Made by a program: the position numbers and the translations under genes. A stretch of 39,433 bases of DNA from assembly GCA_004210805.1 (NCBI GenBank), contig SDXZ01000007.1:1-39433 (forward strand), written 5' to 3'. Of this stretch, positions 27,096-35,653 are shown piece after piece (the stretch's first letter is position 1; each line of letters opens with the position of its first letter). Source of the DNA: Acidovorax sp. GTDB taxonomy: Bacteria > Pseudomonadota > Gammaproteobacteria > Burkholderiales > Burkholderiaceae_C. The notes under the pieces are model-generated. The model saw nothing but the letters and a program-made list of their open reading frames with translations. It did no database searches and had not been told where the DNA came from.

Positions 27096-27109
27096 TTGAT
27101 CCAGGTCAA
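27096..27109. promoter_or_regulatory. FNR/DNR-type binding site in the nos divergent promoter region
   Basis: Minus strand TTGACCTGGATCAA matches the FNR/DNR consensus TTGAT-N4-ATCAA at 9 of 10 defined bases. Its centre is at -41.5 from the predicted nosZ-operon start, the class II activator position. A weaker second copy, TTGAC-TGGA-ATCTA, lies at 27081-27094 on the + strand. The box also faces the cytochrome c/nosX genes, about 62 bp from a possible start near 27165. Confidence 0.72.
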
Positions 27110-27294
27110 GTTCGGGCGGCGCCCACCCCTCCCCAACCATCGCGCTTGCGCCTACATTCAATCCATCGCGAATCTGCGAATCTCCGAATCGGAATTTGCA
27201 TACAGATGCGGTCGGGCTGTGCGGCGTGGGGCTGGTTCTCTACCCCAGGTGCCCCTGACCACCACCAATTGCTTCACACCAAAGGATGCACACG

Positions 27295-27708
27295 ATGAAA
27301 AAGATGACCACCACCCTGGCCGCGGCAATGTTGGCCGTACTTCTGGCAGGCTGCGGCGACAAGAAGCCCGAATCTGCCCCGGCCCCTGCTGCGCCAGCCC
27401 CCGCTGCTGCACCAGCCCCCGCTGCTGCACCTGCAGCCACTCCCGTCGCTGAAAACGAACTGGGCAAGAGCGTCTACGGCAAGACCTGCGCCATGTGCCA
27501 CGCTGCCGGTGTGGCAGGTGCACCCAAGCCCGGTGACAAGGCCGACTGGGGCCCGCGCATCGCCCAGGGCAAAGAGACGCTCTACAAACACGCTATGGAG
27601 GGTTACACCGGCGCCAAAGGCATGATGCCCGCGCGCGGTGGCGCGGCCAGCCTGAGTAACGACGAGGTCAAGGCGGCAGTGGACTTCATGGCCGACAAGG
27701 CCCTGTGA
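27295..27708 (+). CDS. Class I cytochrome c lipoprotein adjacent to nosX
   Basis: Periplasmic membrane-tethered monoheme cytochrome of 137 residues. Lipobox L-A-G-C has Cys20 as lipidation site. An Ala/Pro tether (about 28-50) follows, then a cytochrome c5-like domain with heme site CAMCH (65-69) and Met ligand in GMMPARGG (Met110/111). It ends LSNDEVKAAVDFMADKAL, as is typical. Start 27295 has AAAGGA eight bases upstream; an earlier ATG at 27286 overlaps that site. It is divergent from nosZ and its stop overlaps a possible GTG of nosX, so it is probably expressed with denitrification and may carry electrons to NosZ or NosR. That role is inferred. Confidence 0.9.
   Translation: MKKMTTTLAAAMLAVLLAGCGDKKPESAPAPAAPAPAAAPAPAAAPAATPVAENELGKSVYGKTCAMCHAAGVAGAPKPGDKADWGPRIAQGKETLYKHAMEGYTGAKGMMPARGGAASLSNDEVKAAVDFMADKAL
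27394..27429 (+). repeat. 18-bp tandem duplication in the cytochrome linker
   Basis: CCAGCCCCCGCTGCTGCA occurs twice, back to back, in frame. It adds six residues of Ala/Pro tether per copy, so the tether length could vary by slippage. Confidence 0.85.
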
Positions 27709-27719
27709 CCGGAGGGCCT

Positions 27720-28793
27720 ATGCAGCACGCGCCGCACGCACCTGGCAGCCCGGCACGCCGCCGCATCGCCATGGCACTGCCCCTGTGGGGCGGCATGGCG
27801 TGGGCCGGTAGTGCGGCGAGGGTACCTTCCGCATCGGCTAGCAAGGCCGCCAGTACGGATTTATTTCTGCGGGGTTCCTGGGCGCTGATGGGCACGCGTG
27901 TGGACATCGTGGCCCAGGGCCCCGACGCTGGTTTGCTGCGCGATGCCATGGCGCAATCCGTGGTTGAAATGCAGCGGCTCGAGGCCATGATGAGCCGTTA
28001 CCGGCCCGACAGCGAGGTGACCCGCATCCACTTGGCTGCGGGTATTGCGCCTGTTGCGGTGTCGCCCGAACTGATGACGGTGCTGCAGAGCGCGCAGCGG
28101 ACAAGCGCGCTGAGCCAGGGCGCGTTTGACCCGACCGTGGGTTCGCTCAGTGCCTGGGACTTCACTGCCGGAAGCCGCACCGTGCCCAGCCCCAATGACA
28201 TCGCGCGCCAGCAGCGGCTGGTGGATGCGCGCGCGCTGGTGCTGGATGCACAGGCTGGCACCGCGTTCCTTGCGCGGCAGGGCATGGCGCTGGACCTGGG
28301 GGGCATCGCCAAGCTGCCGATCCTGGAGGCGGGTCTGCGCAGGCTGCGGTCACTCGGGGTCGAAAACGCCCTCATCAACGGCGGTGGCGACGTGCTGGTC
28401 GAAGGGATGTGCCAGGGCCGCCCCTGGCGTGTCGGGCTGCGTGATCCCCGCGCGCCTGATCGCTTGCTTGGCGTCGTGTCGGTGGCTGGCACTGCGGTGG
28501 TCGCATCGTCGGGCGACTACGAGCGATTTTTCCTTCACCAGGGCCAGCGCCTGCACCACATCCTCAACCCGCGCACCGGTCGCCCGACGTCGGGTGTGCA
28601 TGGGGTGAGCCTCGTGGCAAGGACGGTGGCCGAGGTCAATGGCCTGGGCGCGGCGCTGATGGTGCAGGGCGCCAGTGCGGGCCCGCGGTGGGCTGCGCGC
28701 ATGCCGCAACTAGCCATGCTGACGGCGGCGCGCGATGGCAGCGTCTGGCAATCGGCAGGAATGAAGGCCATGCTGGAGCCCGTCGTATCCTGA
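27720..28793 (+). CDS. nosX: NosX/ApbE-type FMN transferase
   Basis: Periplasmic flavin transferase of 357 residues that moves FMN from FAD onto Thr of an SGAT motif, here most likely that of NosR. A twin-arginine-like segment ARRRIAMALPLW near the N-terminus suggests Tat export, as known for NosX. Family motifs include the MGTRVDIVAQG strand, FDPTVG, ALDLGGIAK, INGGGDVLVEG and HHILNPRTGRPTSG. The start at 27720 has GGAGGG close upstream; a GTG at 27705 overlapping the cytochrome stop is the alternative. It lies in the same + strand unit as the cytochrome and is divergent from the nosZ operon. Confidence 0.92.
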   Translation: MQHAPHAPGSPARRRIAMALPLWGGMAWAGSAARVPSASASKAASTDLFLRGSWALMGTRVDIVAQGPDAGLLRDAMAQSVVEMQRLEAMMSRYRPDSEVTRIHLAAGIAPVAVSPELMTVLQSAQRTSALSQGAFDPTVGSLSAWDFTAGSRTVPSPNDIARQQRLVDARALVLDAQAGTAFLARQGMALDLGGIAKLPILEAGLRRLRSLGVENALINGGGDVLVEGMCQGRPWRVGLRDPRAPDRLLGVVSVAGTAVVASSGDYERFFLHQGQRLHHILNPRTGRPTSGVHGVSLVARTVAEVNGLGAALMVQGASAGPRWAARMPQLAMLTAARDGSVWQSAGMKAMLEPVVS

Positions 28794-28855
28794 GCTCGAC
28801 CATGGGCTGAGCGCAGTAGGCCCCCGTGGCGCGCCGGCCCTCAGGCTCGAAGATC

Positions 28856-29701
28856 TCAGGCACCCGGTGCCTGCGCCTGCTCGCAATGCACCTGCAGCAA
28901 CTCGCGGTCGGCCAGCGTGGCGCCAAAGCGCACCGCGCTCAGGCAGCCGCCCCATACGCAGCCGGTGTCGATGCCAAGCAGGTCGCTGCGGTTGAGCCAG
29001 CCGAGCGTGGACCAATGGCCAAACGCAATCAGGCTGCCGGCAGTTTGGCGGCCGGGCACGTCGAACCAGGGCACCAAGCCGGGCGGCGCGGCGCTGGCGC
29101 TTTCGGTGCTCTCGAAATCCATGATGCCGTCAGCAGAGCAAAAGCGCAGCCGCGTGAGCGCGTTCACGATCACCCGCAGGCGATCCGTGCCCGTGAGGTC
29201 GTCGCGCCACTGGTCAGGGGTGTTGCCGTACATCGACTGCAAAAAGCCGGCAAGGTCCGGGCCGCGCAGCACCGCCGCCACCTCGTCGGCGTGCGCCAAG
29301 GTCTCTGCGGCAGACCAGGCAGGAAGCACGCCGGCGTGCACCATCAGCAGGGTTTCACCCGCGTGCTCGTGCGCGCGGGCCAGCGGCTGCTGGCGCACCC
29401 AGGCCAGCAGGGCATCGCGGTCGCTGGCTCCTAGCACCGAGGCCAGCGTGTCGCGGCGCGAGGGCTTGCGCGCGCCGTGCGCTGCCGCCAACAGATGCAG
29501 ATCGTGGTTGCCGAGCAGGCAGCGCAGAGCGCCGTCTACGGCGACGCAGCGGCGCAGCACGGCGGCGGAGTCCGGGCCCCGGTTCACCAGGTCGCCGAGC
29601 AGGTAAACGGTGTCGCGGCTGGGGGAAAAGCCGATCTCATCGAGCAGGCGGCCGAGGGCCTGGTCGCAGCCCTGGATGTCGCCAATACAGTAAAGAGCCA
29701 T
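28856..29701 (-). CDS. apaH: Symmetrical diadenosine tetraphosphatase
   Basis: Cytoplasmic metallophosphatase of 281 residues cleaving Ap4A to two ADP; Ap4A is also the source of non-canonical mRNA caps, which ApaH removes. Phosphoesterase motifs are GDIQGC (7-12), GDLVNRGPDS and GNHDLHLL. The later HAGVLPAW and GHWSTLGW complete the metal site. Length equals the family norm. It is convergent with nosX (62-bp gap). Upstream lies a long gene-free stretch, so it is probably monocistronic. Confidence 0.96.
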   Translation of the reverse strand: MALYCIGDIQGCDQALGRLLDEIGFSPSRDTVYLLGDLVNRGPDSAAVLRRCVAVDGALRCLLGNHDLHLLAAAHGARKPSRRDTLASVLGASDRDALLAWVRQQPLARAHEHAGETLLMVHAGVLPAWSAAETLAHADEVAAVLRGPDLAGFLQSMYGNTPDQWRDDLTGTDRLRVIVNALTRLRFCSADGIMDFESTESASAAPPGLVPWFDVPGRQTAGSLIAFGHWSTLGWLNRSDLLGIDTGCVWGGCLSAVRFGATLADRELLQVHCEQAQAPGA

Positions 29702-30314
29702 GGGTCAGTGTCTGGTGTGAAGGTAACCGTGGATTCTGTGCTGATTGCGCGGTCGCGCTGGGCCGTCGTGGTCCAGGTGTTCAGTCGGGCTGTCTGTGAA
29801 CTGTGCTTCGGGACAGCCCGATGGGGTTTCCACTATTCGAAGTGCCGAGGGTTATCGCGCTCTCACGGAGTTTTGGCGCGGTGCGCCACATTTTCCCCGG
29901 GGCTTAGGATGGGAGACAGGGTATGTAGCCTCCCACGCCGTGCGCGGTTTAATCCGTTTCATTAAGCGAAACTGGGCCGGATTGCCGTGGGGATATCGCG
30001 GCATGTGAGGACGGCAATGGCAGCCCGCTGCGCTAGGTCGGGCGGTTCACAGACATATTTACATTGCGAATCGGCACCCGTCGGCATTCCATACTGAATT
30101 CCTTGGGGTAACCCACCCAGCAACCGGGGAGGGTCTGCGCATTGCCTGGCCGCCGGTTAAATCCGACGGTCGGACGCCAAGGAGAATGATTTGCACCAAT
30201 ATGGTGGTTTCTGCACTGACGCGTAAAAATTGGATTTAATTTCAAGGCGGGCTGCACAGATGTATTACAGATTCCTATAATGGCGCGTCTTCATCCTTAT
30301 TTAACCCAGACACC
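29702..30314. other. 613-bp intergenic region between apaH and the H-NS gene
   Basis: I see no convincing gene here. Base composition is more mixed than in the flanks, and short frames lack typical codon use. It holds a perfect 10-bp inverted repeat TCGGGCTGTC / GACAGCCCGA (29785-29821), other small stems such as TGGGAG/CTCCCA around 29909-29937, and AT-rich promoter DNA at the right end. It may contain a structured RNA, a decayed gene or horizontally acquired sequence. Confidence 0.5.
30253..30281 (+). promoter_or_regulatory. Promoter of the H-NS-family gene
   Basis: A perfect -10 box TATAAT (30276-30281) and TGCACA (30253-30258) as -35 with a 17-bp spacer. The predicted start is near 30288, 27 bp ahead of the ATG. 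The preceding 60 bp are AT-rich, as in H-NS autoregulated promoters. Confidence 0.75.
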
Positions 30315-30617
30315 ATGACCAGCTACAAAGAACTTTTGAAGCAGCGCGAAGCCCTTGAGCAACAAATCGGCGAAGCCCGCCGCCGTGAATTGTCGGACGC
30401 TGTGGCGCAGGTCCGTTCGCTGGTCACGGAGTTTGGCCTGACGGCCCAGGACGTGTTCCCCGCAGGCAAGGCCTCGGGCAAGACAGCACGCAGTTCCACC
30501 GCTGGTACCAAGGTAGCCCCCAAATACCGCAATCCCGCCACTGGCGAAACCTGGACTGGCCGCGGCAAAGCGCCCAAGTGGATTCAAAACGAAAATCGCG
30601 AAAAGTTTGTGATTTAA
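30315..30617 (+). CDS. H-NS family histone-like nucleoid protein
   Basis: DNA-binding protein of 100 residues that silences AT-rich DNA. The N-terminal 45 residues form a charged coiled-coil oligomerisation domain. A Lys/Ser/Thr linker leads to the H-NS DNA-binding motif TWTGRGKAPKW (79-89), the form found in beta-proteobacterial H-NS proteins. It stands alone between a strong promoter and a strong terminator, so it should be well expressed. It may control the AT-richer region upstream, including its own promoter. Confidence 0.94.
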   Translation: MTSYKELLKQREALEQQIGEARRRELSDAVAQVRSLVTEFGLTAQDVFPAGKASGKTARSSTAGTKVAPKYRNPATGETWTGRGKAPKWIQNENREKFVI

Positions 30618-30634
30618 GGGCTTGGCCCCTGGTT

Positions 30635-30662
30635 AAAAAAACCCGCTTCAGCGGGTTTTTTT
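30635..30662 (+). terminator. Strong rho-independent terminator of the H-NS gene
   Basis: AAAAAAACCCGC-TTCA-GCGGGTTTTTTT is a perfect 12-bp inverted repeat with A and T tracts on both sides, 17 bp after the stop. It can act on either strand, so it may also stop transcripts from the convergent XRE gene. Confidence 0.92.
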
Positions 30663-30860
30663 ATGGGCGATGTTTTTTGAGGTCTAGGCCTGGAGGCGCC
30701 CCTACCACAGGCTGCTCCAACCTGCATCACGAGAGCACGCTGGTTTGGCCAAGGGTGCCGGCCGACCTTGGCGCGGCCATTCTGGGGTATTTGGTGATTT
30801 GTTTTGTGGCCCCAGCGATGAATCATGTCGCCCAGCGCTGTATTCCCGTCACCCTCGCGC

Positions 30861-31727
30861 TCAGGGGTTTTCCTCTGCCACCTTGCGCAATACCTGCGCC
30901 GTGAATTCGTCGGCCGGAAAGAACGATTCCACCGCCAGCTCCTGCAACGTCACATCCACCGGCGTGCCGAATATCGTGGTGGTACTGATGAGTGACAACA
31001 TGCCGTGCACGCTTTCAAAGCAGAACGGCATTACCACGCCCAGCATTTCCCCTGCCAGTACCAGTGCGTTGGCCTCGGCCGGCGCGGGGTATTCCCGCAA
31101 CTCCGCCTGCAGCGCGATCAGGGCCGGGTCGGCCGTGGCCTGGATTTGCTGGCGCAGGCGTTCAAACAGGTGGGCGCGCCACTGCGCCAGATTGGCAATG
31201 CGCGGCGCCAGGCCCTCGGGGTGCAGGCTCAGCCGGAACACGTTGATGGGCGGTGCGAGCAGAGCGGGATTGACATGCGCCGCCAACAGCGCATGGGCCG
31301 CGCGGTTGGTGGCCACCACGTTCCAGCAGCGGTCCAGCGCGATGGCGGGGCAGGGTTCGTGGCCCTTGAGCACCAGTTCCACCGCCTGCCGCGCGGCGGC
31401 CAGGGCCGGGTCGTCCAGGGCGCGTTCGCGGTACATGGGGGCATAACCCGCGGCCACCAGCAGGGCATTGCGTTCGCGCAGCGGCACAGCCAGGCGTTCG
31501 CACAGCCGCAGCACCATGTCGCGGCTGGGGTTGGTACGGCCGGTTTCCATGAAGCTCACGTGCCGGGTGGAGATGTCTGCCTCGTCCGCCAGCTCGAGCT
31601 GGCTCAGGTGCCGCTGCTGGCGCCAGGTGCGCAGGTGGTCGCCAAACGATGCGGGCCCCGCCGGCGCCGGGCGGTGCGGCAGGGCGGGGCGCGGTGGGCG
31701 GTGCGGGGTGGATGCGGAGGAGGTCAT
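30861..31727 (-). CDS. XRE-family transcriptional regulator with MmyB-like ligand domain
   Basis: DNA-binding regulator of 288 residues. An N-terminal Pro-rich stretch precedes a helix-turn-helix domain (about 30-86: LRTWRQQRHLSQLELADEADISTRHVSFMETGRTNPS). A ligand-binding domain follows with the MmyB-type signature ALDRCWNVVATNRAA. Start 31727 was chosen; a Met three codons upstream is possible. It is divergent from a small membrane protein gene (31851), its probable target, across a 123-bp shared region. The ligand is unknown. Confidence 0.9.
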   Translation of the reverse strand: MTSSASTPHRPPRPALPHRPAPAGPASFGDHLRTWRQQRHLSQLELADEADISTRHVSFMETGRTNPSRDMVLRLCERLAVPLRERNALLVAAGYAPMYRERALDDPALAAARQAVELVLKGHEPCPAIALDRCWNVVATNRAAHALLAAHVNPALLAPPINVFRLSLHPEGLAPRIANLAQWRAHLFERLRQQIQATADPALIALQAELREYPAPAEANALVLAGEMLGVVMPFCFESVHGMLSLISTTTIFGTPVDVTLQELAVESFFPADEFTAQVLRKVAEENP

Positions 31728-31850
31728 GGGCCACATCCTAGGGTGAAAGCGTGCGCGGGCCATTACCTGCCAGGTCATCGACTTGGTGCGCCCGGGCGGC
31801 AACGATGCAGGCCTGTTCTTCATCGTTTTCACTTCACCAAGGAGCCTTCC

Positions 31851-32258
31851 ATGTTCAACCTGATGTCGTCCCCCCGAATCCTGCGCGCTGTGGTCTGGTT
31901 TGATGCGTCCACCGGCGTTCTGCTGGGTGCCCTGCACCTGCTTCTGACCGAGCCGCTGTCGTTGTGGCTGGGGTTGCCTGCAGGGCTGCTGCAAGTGTCT
32001 GGCGCGATGCTGCTGGGCTACGCAGCGCTTGCCATTTCGATCGCCCGGTCCGAGCCCATGCCCCGGGGCTGGCTGTGGGTGCTGATCATGGGCAACCTTG
32101 CGTGGGCCCTGGCCAGCCTGGTGCTGCTGCTGGGCTCCACCCTCGCGCCCACGCTGCTGGGGCAGGCGTACCTGGTGGTGCATGTGGTGTCCGTGGCCAT
32201 GTTGGCCGAGCTGCAATGGTTTGGCGTGCGCCGCCTGCCGACATGGGCTGCCGCGTAA
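31851..32258 (+). CDS. Small integral membrane protein, function unknown
   Basis: Protein of 135 residues with four hydrophobic helices and little else, starting MFNLMSSPRILRAVVWFD. The ribosome site AAGGAG lies seven bases ahead of 31851. I do not recognise a named family. Divergence from the XRE/MmyB-type regulator suggests it is that regulator's target. The stop is followed within 12 bp by repeat copy E, whose long stem and T-tract would terminate transcription. Confidence 0.8.
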   Translation: MFNLMSSPRILRAVVWFDASTGVLLGALHLLLTEPLSLWLGLPAGLLQVSGAMLLGYAALAISIARSEPMPRGWLWVLIMGNLAWALASLVLLLGSTLAPTLLGQAYLVVHVVSVAMLAELQWFGVRRLPTWAAA

Positions 32259-32269
32259 GCTTGTGTTTA

Positions 32270-32340
32270 ATTTGCTACAAAAATGATAGCTGCCAGCGCT
32301 TGCTAATCAAGCGCTGGCAGCTGTTTTTGCTCGAAATCGG
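32270..32340 (+). repeat. Dispersed palindromic repeat, copy E, also a likely terminator
   Basis: The most complete copy. GCTAC-n-ATAGC precedes a perfect stem CTGCCAGCGCTTG-ctaat-CAAGCGCTGGCAG (extending to 15 bp), followed by CTGTTTTTGC. Orientation is as in D and F. It ends the transcript of the small membrane protein gene. Confidence 0.85.
32288..32328 (+). terminator. Terminator-like hairpin within repeat copy E
   Basis: A 15-bp perfect stem (32288-32302 / 32308-32322) with a 5-nt loop, then G and TTTTT (32324-32328). It is placed 30 bp after the upstream stop codon and about 150 bp before acnA. Confidence 0.7.
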
Positions 32341-32478
32341 GGGCGAACGGCCACACGCTGTGGCTCCCCCGGGGGGCTTGGCCGGGCGGCCGGCGGCGCT
32401 GCTGCGCGCATAGCCCCACGTTTGCGTCGTCATGGGAGGCTGACAGAATGGGCGCGTTGCGTTTCACAGGAGTTCGCC

Positions 32479-35442
32479 ATGGCCCCATCGCCCAAGCTGC
32501 CAGCCACGCCGTCGCCCAGCCGACCCCCCCGCCACGCTTTTGCAGACACGCTGAAAAGTTTCAGAACGGCCTCGGGCACGGAGGGCAAGCTCTATTCCTT
32601 GCCCGCGCTCGCGCGGCAGTTCCCCCAGATCAAGCGCTTGCCGGTGTCCCTGCGCATCGTGCTCGAATCGGTGCTGCGCAACTGCGATGGCCGCAAGGTG
32701 ACGGCCGAGCATGTGCAGCAGCTTGCTCACTGGCTGCCCAACGCTGAGCGCAAGGACGAAATCCCCTTTGTCGTCTCGCGCGTGGTGCTGCAGGATTTCA
32801 CTGGCGTGCCCCTGCTGGCCGATCTGGCCGCCATGCGCAGCGTGGCAGTGCGGCTGGGCAAGGACCCCAAAAAGATCGAGCCGCTGGTGCCCGTGGATTT
32901 GGTGGTGGACCACTCGATCATGGTCGACTACTACGGCCAGAAGAACTCGCTCGACCTGAACATGAAGCTCGAATTTCAGCGCAATCGCGAGCGCTACGAG
33001 TTCATGAAGTGGGGCATGCAGGCGTTTGACACCTTTGGCGTCGTGCCGCCGGGCTTTGGCATCGTGCACCAGGTCAACCTGGAGTATCTGGCGCGCGGCG
33101 TGCACAAGACCAAGGGCGACGCGCCCCCCGTCTACTACCCCGACACCCTGGTCGGCACCGACAGCCACACGACCATGATCAACGGCATCGGCGTGGTGGG
33201 CTGGGGCGTGGGCGGCATCGAGGCCGAAGCGGCCATGCTGGGCCAGCCGGTGTACTTCCTCACGCCCGACGTGGTGGGTTTCGAGCTCACGGGCCAGCTG
33301 CGCGAAGGCGTCACCGCCACCGACCTGGTGCTTACCGTCACCGAGATCCTGCGCCAGCACAAGGTGGTGGGCAAGTTCGTCGAATTTTTTGGCGAAGGCA
33401 CGCGCACGCTGTCGCTGCCCGACCGCGCCACCATCGGCAACATGGCGCCCGAATACGGCGCCACCATGGGCTTCTTTCCGGTCGATGAGAAGACCATCGA
33501 CTACTTCGAGGGCACGGGCCGCACCCCGGCGGAGATCGAAGCCTTTGAAGCGTATTTCCGCGCGCAGGGGCTGTTTGGCGCGCCGCTGTCCGGCGAGATC
33601 GATTACTCGCAGGTGGTGCGCCTGAACCTGGGCGACGTGACGCCCAGCCTGGCCGGCCCCAAGCGGCCGCAGGACCGCATCGAGCTGGGCAAGGTCAGCA
33701 GCCAGTTTGCCGACCTGTTCAGCAAGCCCAATGCGCAAAACGGCTTCAACCGCCCTGCGGAGCTACTGCATACGCGCCACCATGTGCGCCCGGCCGATGC
33801 GCCGGCCGACCCGGTGGCCCCGGCCGAGAAGCCCGCGCCCTCGGGCGGGCCGCGTTTTCTGGTCGAGATGGAGCACAACAAGCCCACCATGGCCGCTGCG
33901 CACGCCGAGGTGCCCGCGCAGTTGGGTGGCAAGCCAGGCGACCTCTCCGTGGGCAACGGTGACGTGCTGATCGCCGCCATCACGAGCTGCACCAACACCA
34001 GCAACCCCAGCGTGCTGCTGGCCGCCGGTCTTCTGGCCAAGAAGGCGGTGGAGGCGGGGCTCAAGGTCAAGCCGCACATCAAGACATCGCTCGCGCCCGG
34101 CTCGCGCATCGTGACCGAATACCTCACAGAAGCCGGCCTGCTGCCCTACCTTGAAAAGCTGGGTTTTGCGCTGGCGGGCTATGGCTGCACCACCTGCATC
34201 GGCAACGCGGGCGACCTTACCCCCGAGCTCAACGACGTGATCACCCGCAACGACCTGGTGTGCGCGGCCGTGCTGTCGGGCAACCGCAATTTCGAGGCGC
34301 GCATCCACCCCAACCTCAAGGCCAACTTTTTGGCCAGCCCGCCGCTGGTGGTGGCCTACGCGATTGCCGGCACGGTGCTCAAGGACCTGATGACCGAACC
34401 CGTGGGCCAGGGCAAGGGCGGGCGCGACATCTACCTGGGGGACATCTGGCCTACCAGCGACGAGATCCACCGGCTGATGAAGTTTGCGATGAACGGCAAG
34501 GCCTTCCGCGAGAACTACGCCAAGGTCGCCACCGACCCCGGCAAGCTGTGGGAGAAGATCAAAGGCGTGGGCGGCAACGCCTACACCTGGCCTGCCAGCA
34601 CCTACATTGCCGAGCCGCCGTTTTTCGCGCAGTTTGCTATCGAAAACGGAGCTAATAGCGCAGGTGGATCAAGCGCTGGAGGCCAAAAAGATGCTCAAAA
34701 TCCCTCCGTAGAGGGCGCGCGCATCATGGCGCTGTTTGGCGACTCCATCACCACCGACCACATCTCGCCTGCCGGCTCCATCAAGGAGAGCTCGCCCGCC
34801 GGCCAGTGGCTGCTGAACAACGGTGTGATGAAGCAGGACTTCAACAGCTACGGCGCGCGGCGCGGCAACCACGACGTGATGATGCGCGGCACGTTTGCCA
34901 ACGTGCGCATCAAGAACCTCATGATCCCGCCCACGGCCGATGGCTCGCGCGAGGAGGGCGGCGTGACCGTGTTCCAGAGCGAGGGGCCGCTCTCGGGCGA
35001 GAAGATGTTCATCTTTGACGCCGCCATGCAGTACATCGCGCAGGGCACGCCCACCGTGATTTTTGCGGGCGAGGAATACGGCACGGGCTCCAGCCGCGAC
35101 TGGGCGGCCAAGGGCACGCAGCTCCTGGGCATCAAGGCCGTGGTGGCGCGCAGCTTTGAGCGCATCCACCGCTCCAACCTGGTGGGCATGGGCGTGCTGC
35201 CGCTGCAGTTCAAGGCGGGCGAATCGTGGGAGACGCTGGGCCTCACCGGCGGCGAGACCATTGATGTGGTGCCTGACCCGGCCCTCACGCCGCAGAGCGA
35301 CGCGAAGCTGGTGATCCGCCGCGCGGACGGCACGCGCCAGGAAGTGACCGTGACCCTGCGCATCGACACCCCCATCGAGGTCGACTACTACCAGGCCGGC
35401 GGCATCCTGCCGTATGTGCTGCGCCAGCTGCTGCAGGCCTGA
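32479..35442 (+). CDS. acnA: Aconitate hydratase A
   Basis: Cytoplasmic [4Fe-4S] enzyme of the citric acid cycle, converting citrate to isocitrate. It has 987 residues, longer than the usual ~890-960. Cluster ligands are Cys504 (TSCTNTSNP), Cys570 and Cys573 (GCTTCIGN). The substrate-binding regions DSHTTM and [17 protein letters not shown] and the swivel-domain motif [13 protein letters not shown] are intact. Two insertions explain the length: a Pro/Ala/His-rich loop near 434-457, and residues ~718-741, which are encoded by an in-frame copy of the dispersed repeat just before the swivel domain. CAGGAG ahead of 32479 supports the start. It appears monocistronic. Confidence 0.96.
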   Translation: MAPSPKLPATPSPSRPPRHAFADTLKSFRTASGTEGKLYSLPALARQFPQIKRLPVSLRIVLESVLRNCDGRKVTAEHVQQLAHWLPNAERKDEIPFVVSRVVLQDFTGVPLLADLAAMRSVAVRLGKDPKKIEPLVPVDLVVDHSIMVDYYGQKNSLDLNMKLEFQRNRERYEFMKWGMQAFDTFGVVPPGFGIVHQVNLEYLARGVHKTKGDAPPVYYPDTLVGTDSHTTMINGIGVVGWGVGGIEAEAAMLGQPVYFLTPDVVGFELTGQLREGVTATDLVLTVTEILRQHKVVGKFVEFFGEGTRTLSLPDRATIGNMAPEYGATMGFFPVDEKTIDYFEGTGRTPAEIEAFEAYFRAQGLFGAPLSGEIDYSQVVRLNLGDVTPSLAGPKRPQDRIELGKVSSQFADLFSKPNAQNGFNRPAELLHTRHHVRPADAPADPVAPAEKPAPSGGPRFLVEMEHNKPTMAAAHAEVPAQLGGKPGDLSVGNGDVLIAAITSCTNTSNPSVLLAAGLLAKKAVEAGLKVKPHIKTSLAPGSRIVTEYLTEAGLLPYLEKLGFALAGYGCTTCIGNAGDLTPELNDVITRNDLVCAAVLSGNRNFEARIHPNLKANFLASPPLVVAYAIAGTVLKDLMTEPVGQGKGGRDIYLGDIWPTSDEIHRLMKFAMNGKAFRENYAKVATDPGKLWEKIKGVGGNAYTWPASTYIAEPPFFAQFAIENGANSAGGSSAGGQKDAQNPSVEGARIMALFGDSITTDHISPAGSIKESSPAGQWLLNNGVMKQDFNSYGARRGNHDVMMRGTFANVRIKNLMIPPTADGSREEGGVTVFQSEGPLSGEKMFIFDAAMQYIAQGTPTVIFAGEEYGTGSSRDWAAKGTQLLGIKAVVARSFERIHRSNLVGMGVLPLQFKAGESWETLGLTGGETIDVVPDPALTPQSDAKLVIRRADGTRQEVTVTLRIDTPIEVDYYQAGGILPYVLRQLLQA
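34632..34702 (+). repeat. Dispersed palindromic repeat, copy F (in frame inside acnA)
   Basis: TTTGCTATCGAAAACGGAGC, then AATAGCGCAGG-n-CAAGCGCTGG, then AGGCCAAAAAGATGCTCAAA. Orientation is as in D and E. It adds about 24 residues rich in Ala, Gly, Ser and Asn to a linker of aconitase without breaking the frame. Confidence 0.82.
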
Positions 35443-35653
35443 CGACGGCGCGGCTTCGTCCGGGCTGTGGGTTGGCGCAACAGTGCAAATGCAGGGCCGG
35501 ACGAGGGCGCGCTGAACGTGCAGGCCGAAGGGCCGGGCGTGTGGGCTGAATCCGCGCCCCGAAACCCAGTTTCTTACTCGTAGATACACTTGTGCTGCGA
35601 GGCGGAACTCCGTAGAACAGTGGGAGGCCACCCGCCACTCCCTACCCACCGAC

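Noticed and set aside
29745..30008. Short open frames in the apaH-H-NS gap as possible genes
   Set aside because: No ribosome site, unusual composition and no recognisable motif; they are kept only as part of the unassigned region.
7242..34702. The six palindromic repeats as a CRISPR array
   Set aside because: They are kilobases apart, occur in both orientations, vary in sequence and have no regular spacers or cas genes.
34632..34702. Disruption of acnA by the repeat (pseudogene)
   Set aside because: The frame continues through the repeat and all cluster and active-site motifs downstream are intact.
32479..35442. AcnD (2-methylcitrate dehydratase) instead of AcnA
   Set aside because: No prp genes lie nearby, the protein is longer than AcnD, and the motif context reads as AcnA.
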